Under the pieces are notes generated by a model, which saw nothing but the letters and a program-made list of their open reading frames with translations, was not told the origin of the DNA and made no database searches. Shown here one piece after another: positions 35,477-45,714 of a DNA stretch of 64,000 bases (its first letter is position 1; every line of letters begins with the position of its first letter). The translations under genes and the position numbers were made by a program. The stretch covers positions 70,391,617 through 70,455,616 of the forward strand of contig NC_087063.1 in the NCBI RefSeq assembly GCF_963678635.1, read 5' to 3'. This DNA comes from Symsagittifera roscoffensis. Taxonomy: Eukaryota > Xenacoelomorpha > Acoela > Convolutidae.

Positions 35477-35793
35477 TGCAGGATGGCTTAGACGTCCAGA
35501 AACGATCCGCCATCGTTGATTCTTTTCTACTGATCTCACGTATCAACCAACTCAAGAAGTACCTTTTGCAAACCAATGCGAGAAATACCTTTCCCAAACC
35601 AACTCAAGAAATACCTTTACCAAACCAACTCAAGAAATATCCTCTTCTCGTACTGCTAGTGAAGAACCGCTCGAGATTTATCTGATTCTGTTCGAGTGAG
35701 TGTAGTTTGCTTGTCAATTCAATTTGCAAATCAATTTGAAAGTAGAACTTGTTTTTAGACTAAGATGGGTTTGCCCATGCCTAGCCTATGACA
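35477..35793 (-). mobile_element. LTR 2 (317 bp)
   Basis: Same length, ends, TATA box and four internal repeats as LTR 1; only scattered single-base differences. Confidence 0.7.
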
Positions 35794-35964
35794 CCCTCCC
35801 ACTAGAACCTTTAAGACATTATCTGAACAACTCCATTAAAATGATTCAATTTAGATGTTAAAAACATGCAGATTTTTTTTATATTTTAGCCTGACTCGCG
35901 CCCCCTCCTACCTAGCTCAAGAACCCTGTGCCCCCAACTCAAGACCTCCATGTTTATTCAAAAC

Positions 35965-36540
35965 TCAGGCGATACTTAAGTAGTACTTCTTGTGTAGGTG
36001 CACCACTATCTCCGTTTCTGCAAAGACCACATGTAGGAGGTCCAATAACTCCTTTGGGCTCAACCTGCCCCTGTTTGGATCGTAAACCGGCATTGAGACC
36101 TGTCGTATTCCTCTTTCGACCATAACATCCCTCAACCTCGTTAGTGCCAGCATCACATGCTCGTGGTCTATCGTGTTCCTCTCGTTGACCCTCGTCACCA
36201 AGAAGCACAGATATTTACCAGGAACTTGTGAAACTTAAGGAGGAAGCGCAGCCATTCCTCCCAACCCTGGCCTCTGCCTCAATAGAAACTCCACGTTCTG
36301 ATATTCTCTTTTAAAGTCTGCTTCTAGTCTCGTGTTGAAGCTCAGGTCCGCTGTTATGCAGATCGCTTTCGTCCTATCTGACAAAATGAAGTCGCTGTCT
36401 GTGATCAGGATGTTCCCTGAATACTCGTTCGGTATCTCGAAATTTGTCTCGAAATTTCTTCCTATGGTAGGCTCGGTTTCTTCCTGTTCCAGTTCCAACC
36501 CGTTAGTCTCTCTCACTTCCCTGAGCTTCTTTATCATCAA
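35965..36540 (-). pseudogene. Macro-domain-like ORF of the LTR element, copy 2
   Basis: Pieces 36540-36235 and 36201-35965 are nearly identical to copy 1 and carry the same in-frame TAA at the same place. The lesion therefore predates the duplication. Confidence 0.45.
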
Positions 36541-37029
36541 ATTTTTCGTAGTGGGTAAGTCCTACCCCCACTCCCCGGACAAAAATGTTTATCGACGTCC
36601 CCGTCGATGATGCTTGGCCCAAGTTATCCGGTGGTACTTCCAGTGGCCGGTCGGTGGCTGTCCAACCAAATAGTGCGTTTCCAGTCTTCAAGTGCTTCAT
36701 TGCTGTCACGTCGACTTGTTGGATGTTCTGCGCCTCCTTCTCGTCAATCTCAAGATTATGCATCCACTCCAGTACCCTCAGATTTGTATTTTCCCTTCTT
36801 TCTATCTCGCTGTGTTCCAGATCTACTTCTCGTTCCGGTTTGGAGTAGTCTTTCTGCAAGGAGTGCTCGCTGTTCTTGATGATCTGCCATTCTTCATCGG
36901 CTACCAGGTCGCCTATATTCACCAACTCCTCTCCTATCTCCTCGGGTTGTATCTTGTCAATCAAGAAATCGTCAGCATACCTGTTGTATCTCATGACTGT
37001 CCGTTTGCGATCGCCTTTCCCTGTCCCTG
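36503..37029 (-). pseudogene. Integrase-tail ORF of D2, entering the gap
   Basis: Same acidic tail as in D1, open from the gap edge to the same terminal stop. Whatever joins it upstream is hidden by the N run. Confidence 0.5.
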
Positions 37030-37229
37030 NNNNNNNNNNNNNNNNNNNNNNNNNNNNNNNNNNNNNNNNNNNNNNNNNNNNNNNNNNNNNNNNNNNNNNN
37101 NNNNNNNNNNNNNNNNNNNNNNNNNNNNNNNNNNNNNNNNNNNNNNNNNNNNNNNNNNNNNNNNNNNNNNNNNNNNNNNNNNNNNNNNNNNNNNNNNNNN
37201 NNNNNNNNNNNNNNNNNNNNNNNNNNNNN
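37030..37229. other. Assembly gap, 200 N
   Basis: Exactly 200 unknown bases inside a repeated region; true length and content are unknown. The sequences on either side do not belong next to each other in D1, so copies may be collapsed or misjoined here. Confidence 0.98.
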
Positions 37230-37660
37230 ATGCTTTCTTGTAGCCTCTGCTTTTGTACTCGTTCTGCCATCAGCAGATCCCGATGAAAAATCGCCTTGTC
37301 CCGCTCAAGTATTGCCTGCTCGCGATCAATCTTGGCTTGATCCCTCTCAAGGGTCGCCTGATCCCTATCCAGAATGGTTTTGTCCCCTTCCCTTTGGACC
37401 CTTTCCAACTCTCTCTTCATACTGCCGAGATCCGGATACGATCCTAATGCGAGCGGAGATTCGACGGTGGCTTACTCGTGGACTGAGTCGCTGTTCCTGC
37501 TGGAGGCCTGGTCGGAAGTGGAAACTCTCCCGCATCATATTCCGGGTCAGGGTTTCTCGCAAGTTCATGCCCTCTCAGGCCTCCATCCGAATTCCAGGAT
37601 AGCCATCTGATCTGCTCCTGGTTTGATACTCCGTCTGAAGTGTATCCCACCATCAACACG
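37230..37660 (-). pseudogene. gag-like start with coiled coil
   Basis: On the minus strand the frame starts after LTR 3 (VGYTSDGVSNQEQ...), then continues in another phase into LALGSYPDLGSMKREL and a charged helix of repeated RDQA/ERDKA units (37230-37420), a likely coiled coil for multimerisation. It runs into the gap. Nucleic-acid-binding knuckles are not visible in what remains. Confidence 0.5.
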
Positions 37661-37702
37661 ACTTCCGTCGCTGACTCCCTGCATTTGACTTGTGCATCCA
37701 GT

Positions 37703-37956
37703 TGCAGGATGGCTTAGACTTCCAGAAACGATCCGCCACCGTTGATTCTTTTCTAGTGATCTCACGTATCAACCAACTCAAGAAGTACCTTTTGCAAACC
37801 AATGCGAGAAACACCTTTCCCAAACCAACTCAAGAAATACCTTTACCAAACCAACTCAAGAATTATCCTCCTCTCGTACTGCTAGTGAAGAACCGTTCGA
37901 GATTTATCTGAATCTGTTCGAGTGAGTGTAGTTTGCTTGTCAATTCAATTTGCAAT
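37703..37956 (-). mobile_element. LTR 3, truncated
   Basis: Matches LTR 1 and 2 from the CCTGCA end to about 254 bp in, then jumps at a TTTGCAA stretch directly into the integrase tail. The upstream 60 bp or so, the polypurine tract and the macro-like ORF are deleted. Confidence 0.65.
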
Positions 37957-38290
37957 CAACCTCTATCTTCTCGTTATCATCTATGCTCACGTCCTCGTTG
38001 CCGTCATTCTTTTCTCTGTTGCCTTTCTCGTTCACCTCACATGCTGGTTCTACCACTAGGTATTCTAGTCCTTCCATGTTCTGTGGTACACGCCAGTCTT
38101 CCGGAGATGGGACGTGAGGTTTCAGATTTTTGTAGTGCTCCGTACGCTCTGTACTCAAGCGATAGAACTGGCCCTGCTGGTGTACTTCTGTTATCCTAAA
38201 CGGTCCTCTCCATTTCTTCAGTAATTTTTCAGTACCTTTTGGGGGTATGACATTCTTGAACACCCAGACGTATTGTACGAGATCGAGATC
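37957..38290 (-). pseudogene. Ty3-type integrase C-terminal fragment
   Basis: YVWVFKNVIPPKGTEKLLKK followed by WRGPFRITEV and HYKNLKPHVPSPEDW is the SH3-like C-terminal domain found at the end of integrases in Ty3/mdg4 (Gypsy)-type elements. It continues into the NMEGLEYLVVEPACE tail seen in D1 and D2. The catalytic core is absent; the upstream sequence switches to the plus-strand island near 38300. Confidence 0.65.
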
Positions 38291-38376
38291 GAGACCGGAG
38301 TCACGAATGGAGGTAGACGAAGCTCCTCGAGCGGGCGGTCGCTCCAACTTGGACCGTGCGGTCCAAGAACACATGA

Positions 38377-39081
38377 ATGAGGGCCTGGACGACTCCCGAA
38401 CCGGTTCCTTCCCTGCGCAATCTAGAGGCAAACCCAGTGAGGAGCGTAATCATCAAAAATTACAAAAAGAACACGGACGGTGCCTATCACAGGCATAAAC
38501 GGATGGATTGGACAGCGGCGCAGCGCGCGAGGAGGAATGTCTTCCACGACGCTTCTTGTGCTGAATATTTCACACAGCCCAGCATACCCGAGGATGCAGC
38601 CCAGTTGATTATAGAGGACAGCCTGGTACGGGTGTTAACACGAATCAAGGCGCATTGACAGGGGGCGATCATGAGTTTCTCTGGTGCTGCAGCAACCCAG
38701 ATGCTGAGGTCGCTGGAAATGCTGGAGATGACGAAGATTTACACGGTCACGCTGATGCTGGGAACCCATGACGTGTCCAGAGGCGAACAGAGGAAAGTGA
38801 TGAGGCTACAAGAGAAGATGAGTTGCATTATTGAGGAGTTGAAGATCTCTCTAGATCCAGCCATACTCATTATTTGTACCGTCCCGTATAACATGATGGC
38901 TGGTCAGAACGCGAGGGAGATGAACGACAGGGTGCGCAATCTCAATGTGAGGCAGATACAGCAGAGAAGCGCACTCCCCGTGAAACTACTCGATATGGCA
39001 AGCATGATGAAGCACTCCCTTCCGGTTGATGCGAGTTCGGATGGCATCCACTTTGTAGGCCCGGTGTCTTCCAATGGCTGA
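38377..39081 (+). pseudogene. SGNH/GDSL-hydrolase-like ORF
   Basis: One plus-strand frame with a single in-frame TGA at 38656. AAQLIIEDSLVRVLTRI matches the block I strand with the usual GDS changed to EDS. LMLGTHDVSRGE occupies the GTND block with N changed to H. ICTVPYNMM and, at the end, SSDGIHF supply the late strand and the Asp-x-x-His block. The serine and the D..H pair are present, while the oxyanion-hole residues are altered. It probably descends from an esterase-type domain carried by a retroelement; this copy looks inactive. Confidence 0.6.
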
Positions 39082-39424
39082 ACGGTGTCTTCCAAAGGCA
39101 CATAAACCTGCTGGAGTCAGACCTGCTGGAAACGGGCCAGTTCACCTTTGGTCCACCCCTAATACCTCCCTTTTTCACTACTAGGCCTTTGAGCTCAAGG
39201 AGCAGCAGGAGTAGGCTACTAGGAGCCACGTCGATGGAAGGAGACGAGGAAGAATCATCCATATCCCAGAGCTCGGTAGGGTCCTCGGTGGTGTGGTGGA
39301 TAATAAGAAGATGGAGAGACCAGGGGAGGCGAGCAAAGCATGATATCTGGAGAGAATAAAGGATCCGGACCTGGAAAGTCTGGCATGCAGACAAGAGTTA
39401 GCGGAGGTTCTGGGGCTGAAAAAT

Positions 39425-40840
39425 GTGTCGCACGAGGACTTGAGCAAACTTCACTGTGTGGATTGGCTAAAGGCCTACGAAGCACATTTCTCGAGAGCCA
39501 GGACATTGGAAACTGCAGATCTGACGGGAATACCAAAGAAATCGATAATGGGCCTCGTCAATTACAGACACCTCAAGCAGCTAGATAGTCCGGGCCTAAT
39601 CTTGAAGACTCCTAAGCTTCGAACGGGTATAGCCAGGATCAGAGTGGCAATTCCTGCACAACTAAGGATGATCAAAAAACTTCTTGAGCCGAGGAGCATG
39701 GGGATCCCGGACACCGGATACCTGGGTCTAAAGCTCGCTGAAGACCCGATGTAGGGAAGATTCTGTGGGACTTCACAGCTGGCAAAAACCTTGGCAGTGT
39801 ACGAGCGATCAGATCCCGGAGCAGCGAGAGCAATCATCGTGGCCGGATACGATTTCGAGGTGACGTCGCCGAAGTAATTTTGGCCAGAAACCCTAGTGTA
39901 CCTGCTGCCTGGAGCGGAACTGAACCAGATGCTGACCGTGGTGGTAGCTTTAAAATTGGAGACGCCGTGCGAGCCAGAGCTGTTGCTATTCGCGGGGATG
40001 AATGACCACCTGCATGCGGCGGGACTTCTAGAGCATTTGAAAGGCGCGGAACCAACTCCCAATAAGATCTGGGAAGCTATTCAGACGCTGTTTGCAGCAA
40101 TGAATCAGGTGGAGGAGTTGGTAGCTTCCCGATTTGGACCGAAAACGAGAGTAGTATTCACTTCATCACCAGGCTACGCGAGCATGCCACCAGCATTGCA
40201 GTTCGTTTATGCAATATTGATTTTGATAGCGGAGGGCAATGTGTGGCGGATGCTTATGGCCGCTCCGAATCGCGAGCTAAAGCCAACAAACTTGAGACTT
40301 TTTAAGTCTGAACTTGCAGCGGCATGGGTGGACGTATCTCATGTGCTGAGGGGATTACACGAGTTGGCAGATATCTTGATTGTTCTGGATGAGGTTCTGT
40401 GCCTTGAGGTGTCGATTCTCGCCAGACAGCTGAAGTTCAACCCGGAGATTGGGGAAGATCATCCCGCGATAACCCATCTAATAGCTAGCCTGTGGTTCCG
40501 GAGCACGGGTCTGACAATCACGAGCTCCACCAGCAGCGCGAGAGGACTAAATAATGCAATAAAGAATGTGGCCGCGGCCGAGAAACAACTAGAGTCGATA
40601 GGATATCGCTTAACACAAGAAAGAGGGAGGTGGCCATTTTTGAACCCAAGGCTTGAGAATGCGACGGACAAGACGAGGGAGAGTGCTCCATCCCTCATCA
40701 AACAAATATGGAATTTTCTTGAGGAGCAGCTAGAGGTGGCAGAAGAGAGGGAGATGACGGTGGGGAGATTTGTCACAGCAGCTAATGAAACTGAGGTACC
40801 TCTTCAATATGCGGCCAGCGTACATGTACAACGATTCTAG
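39425..40840 (+). pseudogene. Second SGNH-like ORF, right copy
   Basis: A single frame broken by in-frame TAG (39752) and TAA (39875). The long part, from 39896, has 314 codons. ARAIIVAGYDFEV could be a decayed block I, LLFAGMNDHLHAAG a GxND-like block, and VVFTSSPGYASMPPALQF follows. Past about 40790 a 41 bp deletion shifts the frame. More complete than the left copy. Function in the parent element unknown. Confidence 0.45.
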
Positions 40841-41112
40841 AGCGGGATGTCCTCCCTGCTGCCGTCCCCGAGTTCCCCACGGTAAAAAAAAAGACCTTGG
40901 GAATGAACAGCCCTCTGGTGGTCACTTCCCTGCACGCGATAGCCACGGTAGAGAGACAATAGAGAGAGTTCACGAAGGGCTGGGATCCTCTGTTCATTGG
41001 ATATTCGGCAGCGTTGTATTTCCACACGTGCGAGATTAAGATAAATTCGTGGATACACAAGCAAAGAAGATGCGAGGCTCGATGACCCCCTAAGTTTGAG
41101 GTTCGAGATGTC

Positions 41113-41548
41113 TTGAGAACACTTGAGGAGGCTAGACTCGAAAACAAACTGCCAATTCATAACGATGGAAGGATGATCATGGAGGAGGGTCATATGGCAC
41201 TGAAGGACGAGATGATGTTTGCCATGAGAAAGTACCGAGCGCCTTATTGTCTGGACGAGTTGCAGTTGAGGCAAGAAGGCAAAAGGCTGAGTGCAGCAGG
41301 ACCCCTGTGTGTACACCTCACGGAGTACAAGACAGCAGACCTTCCCTCAGGGAACCCCAGGAGACAGAAGGGACCTTCCAGTGGAGAACAAGTTCACTGA
41401 CACGCTAGAGAGGAACCAGCCAGAGTCAGGAGAGGTGGAGAGTATGGACGAAACTCTCAGCGAAGCTGGAGAGGAAATGGAGGTGGGAAATACGCCAGTC
41501 GGACGGGCGACGAAACGGGATTTTAGCCCCGGCACCACCACACGTTAG
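41113..41548 (+). pseudogene. Broken retroelement-island frames, right arm
   Basis: Frames 41113-41400 and 41291-41548 are two phases of one hydrophilic protein region. The switch occurs where the left copy also breaks. No domain recognised. Confidence 0.4.
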
Positions 41549-41599
41549 CTACTGCAAGAGCTGAGTGGGGACGACTGGGCAAACACAGCCACCCCAACT

Positions 41600-41995
41600 T
41601 TGGGATCTCCCCGGAAGAATCTTGAGCTATCACTGACGATTGAACCATCCAACATGGGCATGGTGCTCCTAACCGACGAAGCAAGGGAGGAGAATACCTT
41701 TGAGGGCAACAAAGACATGTTCTTGGCTATGTTGGACGAGGAGGCGTGGCGAATTTTCCTGGAGGAATTCAACCAGAGAGTGGAAAACAAAGTGCGTGGA
41801 GTAGATGACTTTAAGGAAGAGCTATGGAGCACGGAGGTGAAATTTGGAGAGCCAGTCTTGATCGGCACTGGACTGGATGAGAACGGAAGAGAAGGGCTGC
41901 TCGAGAAGATGATTGGCCTGAGAAAGCAGAACACCGGGGCCAACCCATGTGAAGATAGCTCTACTCTGAACAAAAAACTGATGATAAAAAATTAA
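41600..41995 (+). pseudogene. Retroelement-island ORF, right copy (131 codons)
   Basis: Partner of 29881-30276, with differences at only about seven of 131 residues. Hydrophilic and acidic; no recognised domain. Confidence 0.5.
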
Positions 41996-42070
41996 GTGCT
42001 GAGGTAGATGATAAATGTAAGACAGTATGATAAATGTAAGATAGTAATATGATTAAAAATACTATTATTC

Positions 42071-42993
42071 TTGAGGCTAGAGAATGGGAGGCAAGGGTCG
42101 GAAAAGTGGGACCTGGACAAAGAAGTGGAATCAGTGATGGTGTTGACAACGCCGCCGAGTAAGGTATTAAGGGCTAGGAAAAGGAAACGGGAGACAGAGG
42201 AAGCGAGGCCTTCAGCGGATGCGGTTTCGGAGAAAAATCTAAAAGAGACAGCTCCCTTGATTCTAGCGCGAGGCAAAACAGCGGACTACAAGAGCGGCGC
42301 AGCACCCAGGAGGCTAACCGAAGTGATACGGGAAATGGAAGCCCCGATGACTCCGGGAACGGAGGATGACGTCAAACCACAGAAGACAAAGGTGAAAAAG
42401 GGTTTGAAGTGGACATCCGGAAGAAGTGGCTTTCGACGCAACACCAGGCCATTGGGAAGCAAGTGACGTGCGATCCTCTCGAAAAGAATGCGACCAGAAA
42501 TACCTCTCGGCCTTGGCGGATGGCTGTGAAGACCACGAAAGAACTGGAGAATCGCCTGAAGGAGCTTGATCGCGGAGTGTCCCGCAAGCGGCGGCATTTT
42601 GCTACCCAACAGAAGGCCGCGGTTAACAAACTAGAGTTCGGAAACCAGTTGTGGCGATCTTAGGAGAACCTGCTGCTTGGGTATTTTGAAGATGCGATGA
42701 GAGCACCGTGGTCAGCGTTGTCATTGATGGCGAATCCTTTTGTCTGCACGGCAGGACAGTTGATTTTCACGTGGAGTTTTTCGCGAGTGGCATTGGAAGT
42801 GTTGACCTCGCACGATAAGCTGAAACTGGGCGGAAAAAGTCTTCAAGTGTATCAAATGCTGATGCAACATATTGCTCGAGACAACTCGGGATTAAGCCTA
42901 GCGAGAAGAAAAGATGCCACTTGTTTCTTGAGGTGGATTATGTCAGTGATAACTGACACTACTGTACAGATGTGCCGTCAAAAAGCGAAGTGA
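42071..42993 (+). pseudogene. Basic retroelement-island frames
   Basis: Frames 42071-42466, 42409-42663 and 42697-42993 overlap or abut in different phases. The first has a basic patch (RARKRKRETEE) that could be a nuclear signal; the second is also Lys/Arg-rich. Present only in the right extension, not in the left arm. Function unknown. Confidence 0.4.
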
Positions 42994-43164
42994 AGTAAAA
43001 GCATGGAAAGGAGAGTCTCCACTGTTATCCTGAACGTATACCAGAGTACCTGAATCGAAAAAGAAGAGAGCTCGAGGCAGTCTCTAGAGAGCCATGGGAA
43101 ACTTGATGAAATACGGAGGTTCTACCGCAAGAAATTCGATGAGGGGCATGACGTACATCGTAAA

Positions 43165-43809
43165 TTGGCCCGAGCAGAAGAATGTGCGAAACCCACAAAA
43201 CATGGAGAATATCAATATGTGTCTGGAGTAATGGGAATAGCTTACAACCCTTTCTTGGACTCGGAGGCCGGAAATGCCTACATGAACTTTGAGGTGGCAG
43301 AATTGTTGAAGTTCTGGACGGAGAAAATCATCGAGATCGATCCGAAGGAAAAGGAAAGGCCAAGCCTAGATCTGTTACTCGAGAAAATGCCAGAGGTGAT
43401 TAGCGTACCGCGCTCGAACAAGAGGGTGGAACTAAAGATGGGAAATGGAAACGACATGTTGGTCACGAATTTGGGGAGTGTTTGGAAACTGATGATACCC
43501 TCTTGGTGCCCTCATCCACACGCGAGCTTGAGTGAAGAAATCACGGAGCGAGTGATACTGTCACCAGCGAAAGATGAAGATTTGAGGAATCTGAACGTCG
43601 TGCACAAACTAATCTTACTTCAGCAAAGGGAATCGGAGGAAACGATGGGTAAACAAAAAAAGCTAGTGAAGAGAATGGAACCGGATAGTTGTCTGGACCT
43701 AGTGTGTGGAGGTGGAGAAAATGCCCGTGATGGACGATCCTGCGTCAGAATACAATCGTTCCAGAAGGAAGACCTAGCCACGTGGTTTAGTGACATCACG
43801 GAGAAGTAG
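43165..43809 (+). pseudogene. Retroelement-island ORF, 214 codons, unknown
   Basis: The longest intact frame of the right extension (ARAEECAKPTKHGEYQ...). Mixed charge, no membrane segment, no motif I recognise. It starts inside a longer similar-composition reading region and ends at TAG; probably a fragment of a larger protein. Confidence 0.4.
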
Positions 43810-43938
43810 AAAAATTAGGTGCAGATAGTGGTTGATTGCTATACGAGCACCACGGTGAACATAGCGACTGCGTTGGGATTCTTCTCGAGGATGTGCAGTT
43901 TTCAATCACTGGAGATGCTAGAATCTGAACACCAATAA

Positions 43939-44741
43939 GTGACGGCGTTGAGCGTGGATTCATGGCCTGTAGTGTTGCAGATGGTCCAAAAGCACATCAG
44001 AGGCTGGAAGATCGGTCTTGAGGCGGAAATGGGATTTCCCGTGAAGGAAGCCTACAGTTTGCCAACGAATGCAAAATCTCTAGTGGGATCGGTAATGGCC
44101 AATCTGTGTGGAAGCAACTATCCATTACATATGGTGATGGTGGAAGCATCCAGTCAGAGGTTGTTAATTGACAAAGCCTTCTCGATATCCAAGCGTGTAC
44201 GCCTGGCTCGCATGTCGCATCACTCACACCGACTGTTGACAAAAATCCTGGGAGCTGTGCCGGAGGACCAAAGAGAGAACTTAAGTGAGATCTGGGGCGA
44301 GGAACACTTGAGCTTAGAAAATGAAAACACGAGTGACTTCGAGAGACAAAACACGATCGGGAAAGCGATGAATAGTGCCTCACAATGGAAGGGAATGACG
44401 TAACACATGAGAAGATGATGGAATTGGAGCCTCTGTTTCGAGCTTTGGGAGAGCGCAACCTCCGGAGTATCAACCTGGCACATGGGGAATGCCCATGCCA
44501 CTGCCTGGCGCAGACACTGTGGTATCCAGAGCATTAGAACCTCTGCTTGTTATGAGATGTGGAAGAAATTCGGTCAGACGGGTTACCTGAACATCAGCAG
44601 AAGGTCACCCTTTTCGTGGTGAGTTCAATGCTGGTGTTGCGATGGATCGAGGAAAATGTGACGAAATATCGAGACTCGAGAGCTTCTACAGCGGAATCAA
44701 TACATGCCATTGACTACAACCGGAGGCTTGAGTTGTTTTAG
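43939..44741 (+). pseudogene. Retroelement-island frames, unknown
   Basis: Frames 43939-44403 and 44559-44741 share the island's base composition and orientation and are separated by stops. Helix-rich; no recognised domain. Confidence 0.35.
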
Positions 44742-44846
44742 ACTGCGTGCAAAGTAATCTCTCTAACTATGGAGGTGAGGCATGCGTGGAGTCGCATAAG
44801 TTTTTTCCCATGTTTTCGAGCGACGTTGACGTCTTAGTTATACACG

Positions 44847-45275
44847 GTGACGAAGGATCACATGAAGAAACATCAGAAGGAGTATCGACAGTTCCTGGCC
44901 AAAATTAGACCGGAAGTTTTCAAGAGGCCCTTTTTAACCCATTGTAATGCGATAACCACGGGTTGGAAAAGAGTTGGTAGAGTGTCTCGAAACAATACCA
45001 AAGCAAGCGAATCGATATTGGAGGAAGACTTCGCGAAGAACGCGAGCCTGAGTTTGGACAATTCCTTTTGCAGGAATAGGGAATCTAAAGTGAAGGGTCT
45101 ACCGAATCAGGCGCAAAGACTACAAGAGCAAAGGGAGTGGATGCAATCCTACGAACAGCTGAAGGCATCGGAAGAGATTGTGATCAGTTCCGATGACGAA
45201 GAAGAACTGGCAAGGCAGATTACGATGTCGAATGTGTCAGGACCCAGTACCTCGAAGACAAGGAGCACGAAGTGA
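44847..45275 (+). pseudogene. Last retroelement-island ORF with SIM-like motif
   Basis: 142 codons. The C-terminal EEIVISSDDEEELA has the form of a SUMO-interacting motif (hydrophobic core followed by Ser-Asp-Asp-Glu). The frame ends at TGA (45273). About 100 bp on, ATTAATAAAAAATTATT-like sequence at about 45378 holds an AATAAA signal, so this may be the 3' end of the element's transcript. Confidence 0.4.
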
Positions 45276-45714
45276 AGAGGGCGCTCAAGGATTGGTTCTT
45301 TCTTGAATCGTGATTGGTACAAAGAAAAGGGACTTGAGTGTGATCTCAGATGAAATCTTAGGGCACGGAAAAGAAACTTTAATAAAAAATTATTGTTACT
45401 AGTATATTATAACTACTATATAAATCAAAATGCTGCATGTCAATTTTCTGAATGGGTCAAACAAAAAAATTTTCAATCATTAGCTTACAAAGCGGAAATT
45501 CAGGGTGCAGGTGTATGCAGATTTTGATTGCTGTTTAGCGAAAATGTGACAATTTGCATGGTTGTGAATTTTGGGGTGTCGATAAAGTTAAATCTGCTGC
45601 AAACTTCTGTAAATGACCACTGGCACTGTATTTTGAGATACACTCAACATTAGGGGGGCTCACTGACAGACGACGACACGCTATGAACATATTGATCTTG
45701 AGTCCAGGGAGTAT

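Larger units (their letters stand above)
35227..37229 (-). repeat. Tandem unit D2, interrupted by an assembly gap
   Basis: Second copy of the 2.0 kb unit. From 37030 the sequence is unknown (200 N). Confidence 0.75.
39408..42032 (+). repeat. Right inverted arm of the retroelement island
   Basis: Inverted partner of 29843-33225. Homology starts at the GSGAEKC-coding stretch and ends at ATGTAAGACAGTAT. It is about 750 bp shorter than the left arm because of two internal deletions, near 40790 and near 40828. Confidence 0.85.

Noticed and set aside
29843-45300. Bacterial contamination or prophage
   Set aside because: LTRs, Ty3-type integrase tail and continuity with animal repeats on both sides argue for an animal retroelement cluster.
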